The notes under the pieces: generated by a model
Told to the model about the DNA's origin: nothing
What the model saw: the letters and a program-made list of their open reading frames with translations, nothing else
Databases searched by the model: none
Part shown: piece after piece, positions 39,501 through 54,500 of the stretch
Position numbering within the stretch: the stretch's first letter is position 1
Layout of the letters: each line of letters begins with the position of its first letter
From: Apostichopus japonicus
Taxonomy: Eukaryota > Echinodermata > Holothuroidea > Aspidochirotida > Stichopodidae
Length of the DNA stretch: 64,000 bases
Assembly (NCBI RefSeq): GCF_037975245.1
Contig: NC_092579.1
Span: forward strand, 28,342,166-28,406,165
Direction of reading: 5' to 3'
Position numbers and translations under genes: made by a program

Positions 39501-42500
39501 GTCACTTTTTCGAAGGGCAGATGGACGTAAACACAAGACAGAGACGATGTAACATGTTTTTAATGAAGCTAGCTTGTCTTTTATTTCCCATACATGTACA
39601 GAGCTGTTACTATAAACGGTCAAACATTTCATCATTCCACAAACCATTACCTCAAAAGCCAAAAAGCAGGAGAAAAAAAGAGGGGAAAAAATCGCAACTG
39701 CCTTTAAGACTGACGCATACATTGGATACAAACCATGGGATGATTCTGTACACTAAACAGAAACTGTTCATCAATGATTCACGCCGCACATCATTTGTTC
39801 ATCATTTATTCCACCGTTAAAGCTTTCCAGAGATTCACATATATATGCATAGATGAATCAAGCAATAGTAGAAGACAGTTGACATGTTATCATTGTACTG
39901 ACCTCAGTCTGTGAGATAAAAATATCACCTGCTGATGTCCTATGTATTGTACAAATGTTGTTTTCATGGTTTACTATTAAATTTTGATTTTTTTTTTCCT
40001 TTTTTTTTTTGCAGATCATTGGGATCCAGTGGGATGTACTATAGGGGAGGGGTGAGACTTATTCCAATTTTTATTGCTTTGAATATGAATCATGAGGGAA
40101 ATTGCTAACTTGTCATCACTCTCCAACTACTGTACTAAAAAATAAATACACTTCTAGTCACTATTAAATCTGTTTTACCAGACCATTTCCATTGGGGTAT
40201 ACTATAGGGGGAGGGAGGGGGAGGGAGGGGGAGGGAGGTGAATAAAGTATTATTAAAATATTTCTTGGTTTAACTATGCATCATGAGGTAAGTCACTATT
40301 TATAACCTGTCACCTCTCTCCAACTGCACTACATACAGTAGTATTAACAGTGGCAGCAGTACAAAGTCTAGTGCCATCATTTCAGAATAAGTATTCAAAT
40401 AGATGATATAATTTAACAGACCAGCATGCAGTGCTTACTGTATGAAGCTGCACATCACAAGAGATTATACGCAGCCTGGCTGCAGGATGCTGCAGCTCCC
40501 CGATGCAGTGCCTACTGTATGAGGCTGCACATGACGATAGATTAGATGCAGCCTGGCTGCAGGATGCTGCAGCTCCCTCATGCAGTGCCTACTGTATGAG
40601 GCTGCACATGACAATAGATTATACGCAGCCTGGCTGTAGGATGCTGCAGCTCCCCGATGCAGTGCCTACTGTATGAGGTTGCACATGACAATAGATTAGA
40701 TGCAGCCTGGCTGCAGGATGCTGCAGCTCCCCAATGCAGTGCTTACTGTATGAAGCTGCACATCACAAGAGATTATACGCAGCCTGGCTGCAGGATGCTG
40801 CAGCTCCCTCATGCAGTGCCTACTGTATGAGGCTGCACATGACAATAGATTATATGCAGCCTGGCTGCAGGATGCTGCAGCTCCCCGATGCAGTGCCTAC
40901 TGTATGAGGCTGCACATGACAATAGATTAGATGCAGCCTGACTGCAGGATGCTGCAGCTCCCCGATGCAGTGCCTACTGTATGAGGCTGCACATGACAAG
41001 AGATTATACGCAGCCTGGCTGTAGGATGCTGCAGCTCCCTCATGCAGTGCCTACTGTATGAGGCTGCACATGACAATAGATTATACGCAGCCTAGCTGCA
41101 GGATGCTGCAGCTCCCTCAGCATCCTACTTTTGACAGTGTTTAATTCACTATTAACCTTGTATTACATATAACATAACACCCTGACACAGAGAGAGGAAC
41201 TGTATTAACGTCGGTTGTCATGTGGGCAGTGTGTACAGCTATTTGTGTCAGGTCACCAATTGTTAGAATTTTTACTCAACTCACCGACTTCTATGTAAAA
41301 TTAATATAATTGCAATCGATCTACATTTCCTTTCTTCCAAAAGAAGATGATACGGATTAATTAGTGCATAATTTCACTTGGTTCTAAAAGGGTTTGGTGC
41401 AGCTGGACTTCTTCATATACTATAACAGATCATCTGGTGTCATACAAGACCAGGAAGGCCAAGAATGATGTTGGGTGATAAGCTTTCACAATTAGTATAT
41501 AGTATCTGTCTGCCTGTCTATCTGTGTGTACCCTGTGCTTTTTAACCTCTAAGAAATTAACATGAAAACATATAGTCTGTTACAGCTAAGTGCATACTGT
41601 ACATGATTTTCGATGTAACATAAGCCTTAATTGCTTCCTTGAACCAATTTGCACTACACAGCACATGACATCATGCCCCATTTACTTTGAGTGTGCCTAG
41701 AGTGGTCGATATATATATCTCTATACAGAAAAGCCATTCATGTGTTAGACTACTACACTGCTACACATACAATAGTCTAAGTACAGTGTTAAACTTACAG
41801 TACAGAGTTACACTGGTATGAACTGGCTTGTAATCCAAACCAAGGAATTGTTTTTAATGCACTCAGTGTTTTGTGCTTTGGCTGGCAGTTTCTGGCAACT
41901 TTTACTAAAATATATGAGGTACTTGACTTGAAAAAAGATAACAACTGATTAAATCATGACCGTTGCTAGACACATTCAGATCATAAACTAATGCTAAGTG
42001 GCAATTAATAAGTGATTTCACTCAATCTTGAACTTATGGTCGACCAAGGACTTCTTCATAGTGGCATTAATGATGTACATGTATACCAATGATGCAAATG
42101 TTCAAAATTTCTACTTTCAAATCTAGTCTGCCTCTGAAAAAAGATCCCTGCTACAATTGAAATGTCAGGCTGCCTAACTTTTATACATATACTGTACATA
42201 GATACAGTACCTTATACAAGGGGACCTAACCCCAACAATTACTCCCTGCCTAAACAGGCAATTTGCTGATGGTATGCAGTTTGTTAACAGGGTTTTTCTC
42301 TCCTCAATAATCTCAATGGTCATCAGTTCAGATGGCAAATTTTAGTACCACTTGCTAAAAGTTTTCCAAAGCACTTTCCTAGAACTTTCAAAGTTGTGAC
42401 TATCCAAATATTTTCTCAGGTCAAACTAAACTAGACAATTAATGGTCTCTTTGAGGAAAATGCATGTTACAATCAAATACTTCTCTAAATTTGAGTCATA

Positions 42501-45500
42501 ATGAGTGACCAATATTCCACTTTCTGGCTTATTTTTGGGACAATACCGATAACCTTTAATCTAGTTCAAAGTAATTATGCCGTAGACTCCTGTATCCAAG
42601 GATGGATGGATGATAAGGAAATGACCCAAATATAATCACAATTTTCAAGGCTTATCAAAATTGCTGGTATATTTAATTCCCAGTGTGTGAACTGTGCACT
42701 GTAAATGTTCAGTGCATGATCTAATAAAATCCCTCTTTGGTTCAATTTGATGTCAATGCTGTTTATTGTCTCATAAACTGACAACCACACTAAAGGACAG
42801 GTGCAACAATGCAAAGTTTACAATGCAACAGAATTATGAAATCTTGCACACAGTAAATGGGTACAGTATATATTTGAAAGCACCAAAAAAATCAAGACAA
42901 AGGAATATTTTACTGTAGTTCATCAAATCTTTTCAGACACTGAGAAATACAATGCTGGTATAAACATAAATTGGCATCATACATTAATGTTTATTACATG
43001 GACAGTCATAAATAACAATCATGACAAATTCTGACATATTTAAGAACTGTACTGTATGCCTTGTGTATACAGGACTATGATCCCATGCTGCAATGTTGTG
43101 AGATATCAAATGGCACACATCTAGGTTGGGTACATCCAAAGATCATCCTTTGAGATCAACAGGTCCATAATGTCAATGAATTGTACCGGAGGGTATAGCA
43201 TTTTCCATCATCGCCAGACACATGTGCACTAACAGTGCTATATAGAACTGTAGTCAATCTAACACATTCATGATACTAAATCACATAGTAAGGCAATAAA
43301 TTAAACTGAACATTGGTGTGGTGATTTATGGAGAACTGTTACAGTAGATAGGTGAAGAAAGAAAAAAAGTGGGTAGGGAAGGGGGGTTGAAGGGATGGAG
43401 GAAGGGAGATCTAGGAGGGGTAAAGGGATACAGCTGGACAACAGTATAATAACTGGTTAGGAAAGATATCAACAAATTATGGCTTAATCAGATCATATTG
43501 TAGATCTATACAATTCGTTCAATAAATCTCCTGGATATAAATATTTTGTAACCTCAATATATTAGGAAACTTTTTTTTATTAAAAGGTCATGCATAGTAT
43601 CAATTGTCTGCCATATATGGTCGTAAGTCAGATACAGGTCACCACTGATCAGATTTCAACAAACAGTTTACTGCCACTCTACAAATATTTATCCCCACTG
43701 AGATACTTACTTGGCTAGATTAACAGTCCTCAATATGGCTGGAGAAAATTTGAATGATCAGATCCTCAAGAAAGGTATTTTTGAAAAACTTTTACCGGGT
43801 GACAAAGTTTACTGCACATGAGGCTATAAAATTGTGGCCACTGCTGATGACCCAACTTGTCTAGTTGAACAAATGTAGGAATTTGATTATCTCTATCATT
43901 TTGAATTGCTTTCCTTGTTATTGCTACACTTTAACAGAAATTTATAACAATTGTGGTTAACAATAATTTTAAGTGTGTGATTTTCTATCACCTTCAGTCA
44001 TGCATCTGAAACTCTTACAGATTATTCTACTGTACTTGAAGCTAATCAAAATCATCAACAAAAATCAGTTTTAATTCATCAGCTCTCTCTTACCAATAAA
44101 CTGGATTCATCACAACAGGCGCAGTTGAAGAGGGCATACACCAGACCGATCAGAGAGCCGACACCGACCAGGACGGCCAAGGCGGTGTGAGAGCCACTCA
44201 AGGGGGCATCTGAGGAAGAGACAAAATAGTAGCACAACAGTGATGAGATAACAGGCACTGTAATGCTGATCACGTCAACAGCCTTCACCATCTTGATTGG
44301 CTTTGTAAAGATTCTCCCTTCTGGGATAATGTTTCACTTCAGTGTGTGTAATGTGTTGGGTATGCACAACAAGTATACCAGCAACCTGAGACGACCTGGT
44401 TCAGAATGACTACAGTACTGAGGTATACTCCAATTGGACAAAGCTATGTAGAGCGTTCGTTGTAGTAGTTACACCTGTTGACTGTCTGGCTACAGGAACT
44501 TACACAGACTCATATATAACGGCAGTGCTCACAAAAGACAAACAGCTTTGACGGAGTAGCAAGGAAATGTTTTGGTTACAAATTAACAACAGTGATTTCA
44601 CACGTGTCAGTCTGTATGTAATTGATTTGTAACCATGATTCATAAAGATGTTTTATTGACTGGTTATGTTAGCAGCTCAGTCTGATTTTGATGATGTTGG
44701 AAGTTAGAGTCTTCCTAAGCTCTGATTTTAAGACCAGCAACGGTTAAAAGTAACTTCTTCAAACTAACTCCTGCAGTATTCTTATAGGTAGCAGAGAGAT
44801 ATATCCAAGTCTGAACTTCTGATCAAAAGTCATAATAATAATCCAATATTTTATTGATAAAGATGCATTCGGCAAGAATCGTGGAAAGGCTTGAAATCAG
44901 AAAAGTTGTGTATGACTCTGCAGCGCTATTTACTTGTCCCTGTCCACAATTAGTTTTCAAAAGTAAACACACTCTGTAGATTGGTCAACAGTTCAGCTAC
45001 AAGCAAATCTTTCCCCTATGCATGTAAAAATATGAGAAACTTGCACTGTCTTGATTCCATATGAATACAATACACACAATCACACACACACACATAAAGC
45101 CAAGACCTTGATTGAAAGTCTGTCTATGTGATCTTTTGACCTGCTTCAGTACACTGTGGTACAGTACAGTACCAGTAAACACCCAAACAGTTCTACAGCA
45201 GTAGTTGTGAAAAACAGAAATATTAAAACTATGCAAACATTGGTAAAGAGTTAGTAGGTCTCAAATCAGAAATGTGAGCACAAACAGTCTGTGCCAGGTA
45301 TTAGTGCACTAAATAACACACAACATAGGCACCAATGCAGAGGTGCTCAGTTCTCTATATAATATTACATATGAGTTTATAATAGGCACTGTATTTTCTA
45401 TGAGATGAGGATCAGGTGTCTTGGTGATAACATTTGTTAACCTCTACAGTATGAAACGCATGAGGATTCATACTCAGTAAGCCTTATTGATTGGTAAGGT

Positions 45501-48500
45501 CTCACAATGGGTGTAATGGGAAGGAATACAAGTGGGTGCTTGAAGGAATTCGTTAAACCCCATTGACAGGATGGTGTTGATTATTGACAAGTTACTTGAG
45601 GAACGGCTCCTGGTTGGATTCTTAGAAGAAGTTGGAACCTGATTGAAAAATTCTACACACAAATTTTTTTTTACCACTTGTTAATCCCACCCCCACCCCC
45701 TCCCCCTCCCACTCCCTCTCCCCCTCCCCCTCCAAAATAATGAAATAAATCAACATAAGCATAAATAGCTCAGGAAGTGACAGTAGAAGGTTTATTGAAT
45801 TTTGAGTGTGAGTGACGATTTTTTTACTTTCTAGCATAAATGGGTTTAATAATGATGCAGAAATTGTATCTATAAGGTTTGTTCTTAATGTCTATTAGTT
45901 ATATGACATTTTCTGGCACATTACTCATGTAAGATTATATGGCTTAGAACAGCTACAGTATTGCATTGTGATTTTTTTTCTTCAAGTTATTTTTATCAAA
46001 GCTCTTTCCTAATTTAGTGAAGTCAAAAGAGAAAGAAAAAAAAAGTAGGAATGAACTCCTCTCTGGTTCAAAGAGATTACAGGGCCATTTACAAACATTA
46101 AGATCTGTTTTCCTCCAAACATTATTAAATTTCTAACTATGCAAAATGTCCATCCTTGATTTCAGAGAGCAATCGTTTATTTGGTAATAAATTACTGAAG
46201 CATTTAGCGATGTCTAACATGCAGTGACACTTCTGTAAATTTATTTGAGAATTTACATCTGGGGGTGGGTATAGACTTATATGTGATTGCAAAAGCTGCC
46301 TAAAGTTCTTTTGTCAAGATCAGTTGATTAGTTAAAAAACAGTCTGACACTTAAAATACACACGTCACATTCAGTTTAGTGTCTGATATGTTCTGAATGT
46401 GATGTACAGTATACTGAATGGTCCATAGTGTAGAAGAACTGCAATCTACTGTGTTTGAAGATTTAGGAGTGCTCAACAAACTTACCTGTCACAACCGTAG
46501 CACTTTTGCATAAGGAATAATAAAAACTAGAATGCAAATGATATGAGGTGATAGGTATTAAAGGGAAGAAATAAAGTCCTTAAAAGATATTACAACTGAA
46601 ATTTTGGTGATTTTGTTTTAAATACAGTAAAGAAAAGTTATTCATCAAAGTTAATATTTAAGTTTATTAAAAGTTGTGAATCAGTCGACCTCAGGTCATC
46701 AATATTGTGAAAAATGATCTAATATCAATTTTTTAAAACAAAGAACACAACAAGCTATACAAAAGCACACACACACACACGCCATCATGAATGCAGAGGT
46801 TATGATTATCATTGAAACCAAAAAGGGAAGGATTCCCTTGTGACTTCTCATCTTCTTCCATCCCTACCTCCCTACTAAATCCCCTCTCCTCCGTTCTGTA
46901 GACAACGTCAATATCCCAAAACTAATGAACTAATTGAAAATAGAGGGAGCTAGGCAAACAATTACTGTATGTGTTCCTGTTAAATCATGTTTAGACCAAA
47001 GTATTCAAACTTGAAAGTTTCAAGTGAAGAATGGCCATTTGGAATGGGACTTTCAAATAATTCTTGCAAGTACGTAGAAGCAGCAGAGATTACAAGGAGT
47101 AGAATAAATAATGCAAGGACATTCAAGGGAGGCAGAAAGGGAAGGAGGAAAGGGAAGAAAGATACCAGGGAAGGAAGGAGGGAGGAACGAAGGCAGGTGG
47201 GGAGGGGTAGGAAAGAGAAGATAGTAAATAACCTCACAAGTCAATATAATGCTGATGTAGACAGCCCAGTATTCAAAATGTCAAGGGAAACATCCATGGG
47301 GAGTTGAAGGAAAGGTAAAGACAAAGTAAAGAGAAAGGACATTTATGTAGGAGGGAAGATGACTGACAAGAAGGACTACTGCATGCTACAAACTGAAAAC
47401 TGACTTCACTGAATCAAATGCTGACATAGTTTAAGTGTCCATTCCAACTTTGGAAACATCACAGGAAAAAATTCAAGCTAATATTTAATCTTAAGATGAT
47501 GGTTGGGCTTGTATATCCTTGAACAAATTTAGTTATTCTATGATGACCCCAGCACTACAGTACTAGATATATGCAAGATATGGTAGCAATTTGCTCTAAA
47601 TGACTACAACACGTACAGTACACTTAGACCAACTTCTCTGAGACTCATTTCAGAACCGGATCTCTGGTGCATCACCTTGCCATTATTAGAAATATTAGTT
47701 ACGGGAACCTGAAAGAATGTATTCTCTTACTTTTATGGTCTTACAAAGTTGTAAACGGTATAAGCAATGAAATAATTTGAAAGGTTTTCAATTATCATGA
47801 CTATATAACATATTACATTCAATTGATGGGGATACAAATTGTCCATTAATACAACATTAAACCCAAAGTGAAGTTTTGCCATTTTGCCACAGCCAAATGG
47901 TTGTACTCTTTATATTTAAATTGAGGGGTTAACCAATTGCAGAGGAGGGGCAGCTGCTGCTAGATTGGACAGTGAATCTAGTTAACTCAAATTTTGGCCA
48001 CATTTCTCAGGATAAGGCTCTAGCAGGTGAAATTAAGATAAACTGAGAAAACTGATCGGACAAAATAATGACAATTTTGCAGCCGGAATCGTAAATGAAA
48101 CCACTTGCAGTATACATCATTATATCAAAATTGGATGTGATTAAAGCGAAATGAAGACTTTGAGGTGGGATTTCTTTCAGATATTTGCGTTGATCAAGAA
48201 CGTGAAGTACAGTATCTAAGACAATTGCCCAGAATCCCCTCAAGCAGAGGCCAAATTACTCAGACCAGATTCAGTGTAGTCTCTACTTTGCTTTCAAACA
48301 TGTTAACGTGTCAGTGAACCTCATTATTCTGTGATATAAACTCTTCAAGACATTTCTGACACGCAGCAGCACCAGCCTTAACATTTGTAGGATTATTTTC
48401 AGGGCAAATCATAAGAGGTGATTAAAGGGATGGTTCAATACTTGAACATCAAAAACTTGAACATCAAAACACTTCTGAAAACCCATCTTATTCGTCAAGC

Positions 48501-51500
48501 ATGAATTCATCAATGTTAACCATTAATGCTTTATTGTTCATTCATGTTAAAATTGCTTTCTTTTCTCTTTTTCCCTCCCCCACCTTGAGCACCCTTCCGG
48601 GTTGCATATGTGCGTGTTATAAATCACCATTATTATTATTATTATTTTTATTATCAATATCGGAACTTTCCAATGTTTGTCCTACGATGTCTATAATCAG
48701 TCTTCAATATCATCTGCCAAATACACTCGACATGACCCCACATCCAAAATCAACAGAGGGCGCTGTCACATCGGTCCCATCTAGTTCTGCGAAAAATGAC
48801 AAGCTGTAGTCTCACTAGTTTAAAGACAAATTCGTTTGTAATTATTCAAAATGAAATATTTTACAACACTTTTTTTTAATCTTTCTGCTTTAACTTTCTG
48901 CTTTAACAACTTTAACTTTCTAAATCACTTTTTTCAATGGGGGTAAACCACACAAGTGGAACATTCAGCTATGTAGTAATCTTGGATATAACCCTTCATC
49001 CCTAGGCCCACTGTATCCAAGTCTACCCAAGGTGGTCGTATGCTGGTGAGCGATCCTGTTACTTTTACTCAGAGATTAAACATTGTAGATCAAGTGCATT
49101 AGGACCGCTATGACATCCCCCTTTATGGAAACGCCAGAGAGCCCTATTGACTCTTTTTATTAACCAGATTCTCACTCTTTTCAACCAAGTTCCAGACTTT
49201 TTCAAGACCGAAACATGTTGTAGGGTTTATTATGAAACCCACACACTAATGAAGTCACAAAGGATACTGCATGGCTACCACAGTATTTTAGGCTTAACAT
49301 TTTTACCCTCTGGTATGCTATAAAAACCTTTCGTCAAATTGCACGGAAAATTACAAATTATACTGTAACATGTATCCTAAATTTCTATGGAGAAAAAAAA
49401 AATTGCTGGAAAAAATAACCCATTCATAACTACTTCATGATAATAAGAATTTAGATTTTTGACCTTTTTTCCAGACTTAACTCTTACATTCAATGACTTT
49501 CCAAACTCAGGGCAGAGGTTTTTTGTTTTTTACCTATATTTTCCAAACTTTTTCCGTTTCCAGACTGCGTGGGAACTTTGCATATCATTTACTGTACACT
49601 TGTTTTAGTCAGCCCTCTTTACATTAGCTAGGGAATAACATTACTGTACTAATGTTATCATTATGCATAATCAGTGCACTCATGTATGATTCATGACTAT
49701 ATGTGCTTCCACAGCGATAAAATCAATACGCGTCAATTGTATCCATCACTTTTTGCTCGATTGACACTCCAAAATTCATATCAAACAACCATATCTTCAG
49801 AAAGTCGAAACAATATATTTATTCTCTGGCAGTGGGGAATAGTTTGTCGCCCACGTTCACAGATAAATCATTTGACATGATCAAAACATTAAAAAAAAAA
49901 AAAAGTTGTGAACTCACAACAAGAAAGAAGTTGTGGTATAAATCACTTTGGGTCATCTTTTATCATGTTCTGTCTTCCTAATGGAGTTGATACAGTAAGT
50001 TTAATTAGAAAACAAACATATTCCACTGTTGACTGAATTTATCCCATCTTAACATCTTGTCCCTAACTTTAAGATAGGATTGATTCAAATGAAAGCTATT
50101 CTGGCTGGTTAAAGCCACCATTCTTCCCTGCAATGAATCACAGTACTTTGATAGGTGGTCTGTGACATGTCACAGCCGCAAATGTTCTGCAAAGGCTTTA
50201 CTTTCCTATTACATGTATATTCTTTTTGTTAATACATACTTGAAACTTGATACATTTGGAATTTGATCAAGAATGCCACTTTCTTGTTGAAGTGTGTTTT
50301 TTACTCTGTGTGTAGATAAGTTAAATATAATAAAGGAAAAAAAACATTTTCAGCCAAAATGCTGTGACGTCATTCATTCAACTGTTGCCATATGCAAAAA
50401 TTCACAAAATATGAGCAAATTTGAAAAATTCATATCTTTGCCATACAAAATGTTATGAGGATGTGGTTTTGACCTATACATACAGAAAAGTACCAGCTAA
50501 GATTTGTAGTAAATAAACAATCAATCTCAGACACCAGAATATCTATTTAATCATAATAGAGTAATTCTAAAGATACATTTAGTCTGGACCTTGAAGTGCA
50601 TGAACAATTACATGTTGTGTGAAAAGTTGGGAGATTGAAGCAATTTTAGAAAACTGATGTTCCTTCAGAGAGTAGCATAGGAAATCTAAACTGTTACCAT
50701 TAGTTTGTCTTTGTAAACTATTTTTCCTTTCTCCAAATCCCCTCTTTAAGTATATAAGTTGGAACTGTGCATGCAATTGAAGCTGAAAAAGAAAGACAGA
50801 GTGCAAACAATACAAAAGAATAGCCTTCCTCAAATCAGTAGGCATACAGTAAATGACATCACATCTGTTTGCTTTAAGTTCACTGCTGATACAAAGCATG
50901 CAGATTATCCCACGATGCTTGAAGTACTCTATGTTCCTCTCTGATCAGTCAAACGAAAAGTTTTATTGTTTTATTTTAATTATTATTTGTTTACCTATAA
51001 AAACATTTAGGTGCGACAAAACATTATGAATTATGACTATGAGGTAATAAAGAACTGAAAAGAAGAAGACAACTGGTCTGTTAAGAACTTTGATTCTGTT
51101 TCGTTCCATTTAGCATATTAGCAGCAATAGCATTGCTACCCTTTAACAGCAGTAAATGGGGCCCATTTACAATTTTAGTTCTAGCCCCAATAACTGAGTC
51201 TGGAAAACCAAAGCTATGGATCAATTTTCAGGCATAATTTTTTTTTTTTTACCAATAACATGAAACGCCCAAAGCAAATACTAAGCACGTTCCTGAGATT
51301 CTCACATCACTAGATTAAACTTTGAAGTGATACCCTACTCTTGTTTTGTCTTCCTGTTCTTACGAAACTCTTGAAATTTGTTTTCCTTTTGGTGGCCTGT
51401 GTGTCTGGTTTATGACATTTTTATTACTTTTGAAGGTCCTTGAAAATATGTTTGAAGTATGTTTCTATTCTTGTCTGTACTTGACATAACGGATCATTAC

Positions 51501-54500
51501 TGCATAAAATAAGACAACTCATATTTAAACACTAGCACACAGTTTGGTTTGTACTCGGTGGCATATGTACTGTACAGTACTGTAACCAGTTGGGGAACTT
51601 TAAAACTAGCTTGAGTTTCCTTTGACAGTATTCTATATGTTCAAAGTATTTATCAACACTTTTGCTGTTTCTTTTGGTCCATATTTGTAGGGATGTGATA
51701 GGGGTCATATACACTTTCATACACAAGTAGATGTACATAGTTTTGCCAATACCCACTAGCAAGATGAAATATATCTGTACAACATTTATAACTGCCCCCC
51801 TCCAAGACCTCCAGCTAGCAATTGAGAATATTGGTCAAAACTGGCCACATTTTCCTCTTTGAGATCAGTTTTATTACTTGCCCTGGGAATCCTCCCAGTT
51901 TTGTAAGTACATGGACATAAGCTAAGATCCCCTTACATTAGCCCAATGGGCAAAGCAGAAAAGTGTTACAGTAGTTTTTTGTCAACCTATTTGAGTCGTA
52001 ATAATGAATGAGTTTTGTAGCAAAGAGTTTTCTCTCTTAAAGGGGATATCTTCTCAGACTGATACAAGATGAAACTGACACATGTAGGTAGAACAGTGTA
52101 GAAGAAATATAAATGTTGAAAATTTCATTATAGTCTTGCTAACTTAAGATACTGTATGGTTGAAAATATTGTTGAAAATATGGTTATTAGTTATAATTTC
52201 TCTCCCTGGTTTTTTCTTTTGACTCAGTTAGCATATAAAGAGATAAAATAACAATAATTAGTCTATGATGTAACACGGTCTTTGTTCTTCAAACAATTTT
52301 ACTTTGTTTTTATTGTCTTATTTGGAATATGTGGCTAGGTCAAAGCATACAGTAGCATCATCCAAATTATGCAAAAAGAACTTAAAAGACCATTCCCCTT
52401 CAGGATGAAAATAAGTGTAAATTTATTAACAAACAAAAGAAAAAACTCAATTTCAACCACATTCACATAATTTGTTGATGCCGCACCAGGATCTTCTTTT
52501 GTCTATTAAATATTCATGATAACAATTTCACATTTAAACAAAATCGATAAAAAGTGAAAAGCATTACTGTTACTATGAATCTGTTCACTCTGAGTGCGCC
52601 ACAAAAAGGAAATTTATCTCAAATGTTGTCGACGGCAAAAAACTACTGACATTAAAGAGCAATATTCACTTTAAAGCATCTCATCCTCACAGTTCATTTA
52701 CGGATTTTAATGAAAAGTAGCAGATTACTCACTGGTGGATAATTTTACCCAATTTTATGATCTAAAAGCTCTTTATTTTAACACTTATAGCAGACATTAA
52801 TGCTTTGTTTTGACAAATACTTTTTGCATCTGAGGGGAATTCTTTCATTAAGCTTGCCCAATAATCTCGAGACTTTTAATATGCTCTTTTCAAATAAAAG
52901 GAGGCTCCGTGAACCTAAAGGGTTGCTGAACTCATTCCAAACTATGGGCGTCGGGTATCACTTTACAAATGAAGGATCGCCGCGATGAATGTTACTATCT
53001 GTTAAAATAGTTTGGTGATGGATGGATAGGAATAGGGCATATTTACTTCCGCAAACTTCAGGATATAAATATCCGCATAGTTTGCCAAAGGTTAATAATG
53101 ACATTTGCAAAAGTTTCTTCATGTATATGGTCTGAGGATTATATATGGAGGGAGTTTGAAAATTATCCAAAGTTTATTGATCCAACAAATCTTCATTTTG
53201 GGATGAATCTGGAGATCTTTCAATTGCAATAGTTTCATTTGAGAGAAAGACTATTTTCAAGTACTCTGGGGAGGTTTCGATTCCGAACAATCCAGTAAAT
53301 ATGTTCTGCATTCGAACCCTAGATAACTACAGTACAGGTGTAAGATTAAAAGTGATCGAAAATATTTTTTCCCAAAGTATAAGAATTGGAATGCTACTTT
53401 TTTTTGTACACACCAACAATAGCATATGAGACACAGTTCAGGGATTACCTCCAAAGTGCCACACAGAATTTGAACACTAAATTACTCTGTGGTGATCTGT
53501 GAAGTTAAACTAAAATGCTTATTGCAAAGAGTTTGTCATTTCTGCATGCTAATGATATCAATTGGAAACAACTGTCTGTGCCAATACTGACTTAGAAGTA
53601 TACTGCTGTATCACTCTTTTATGTCCAAGAACTGCTTTGTAGGTGAATAATCATCATTCCTGCCCATTCTGCATTCACATTTCCAGATTAACTGGGAACT
53701 AACAAGAGTCCATAACATTCTAGTGCCAAGATATTTCAGGATGCAAAAGTGCCATCAAGACCTGGTAGTTAACATCTGAAAGGAACCTTATGATTCAGAA
53801 TTGAAAAGTTTATTATTTACTCAAGTAACTTACATATCTACTAATCCCCTTACATCTATCTCTTTGTGTTCACCATGCTCATTAACCAGTCTGTATTCTG
53901 TGCGTGTTTTTGTCCCTTCTGTAACTGTTACTTGTCATTTAGCCTTTGAAGAAATCCTGCTAGGATCGAAACGTCAGGCCAACTTACTTTTACACATTCT
54001 TTTATACAGGCTCTCTAGTGGATTTAAGCAGTTTGCTAACGGTTTTATTTTATTTTGAACTAACTTACATCACGTTAAGTCCTGACCTTAATCTGTCTAA
54101 CAACAGTACAGCAACAATGCAAAGAATGATAGAACACCTTGTGGACAGAATTTACCAGCATTTTCTGAAATGGCAGCATCTCAGATGGTTTAATTACAAA
54201 CATCTTGCTGCTCGTTACATCTCCTGAGTTGAGAGCAAACAACATATTTCACTTTAATAAAAAGCCGAATCAAGCTGTCAGGATATAGTGTGATGAACCT
54301 GAACTGTAGATTTATACTATAAATCCCATGTCGATGGAAGTTAATGAACTTCCCACGTTACCAACGAAGAAGACAGAGAGTCAGTATTAGGGAAAAAATC
54401 CTGGTTCTAAATCAGGCCAGTTCACATTATTGTTTCAAAGTTGTGACAAAATAGAGAAGATGTTAATTTGGAAGGCAGTCTACACTGAGGCCTCTTAGAG

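Larger units (their letters stand above)
32459..44093 (-). other. Intron 2 (11.6 kb)
   Basis: Holds a CA repeat (about 37806-37832), a diverged repeat pair (40017-40136 and 40190-40333), the 77-bp array (40426-41118) and a Penelope-like remnant (42130-42297). Several open frames of 60-140 codons (for example 35112-35528 and 39404-39820) match nothing I know. Confidence 0.7.

Noticed and set aside
39404-39820. 138-codon plus-strand frame with a 104-codon minus-strand frame opposite
   Set aside because: Neither resembles a known protein, and their overlap suggests chance openness.
40426-41118. CRISPR-like regular repeats
   Set aside because: Units are contiguous 77-bp tandem repeats without unique spacers, in a eukaryotic intron.
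46987-47307. 106-codon plus-strand frame rich in Arg, Lys and Gly
   Set aside because: It is the translation of a purine-rich GGGAAGGA tract, with a matching pyrimidine frame on the other strand.
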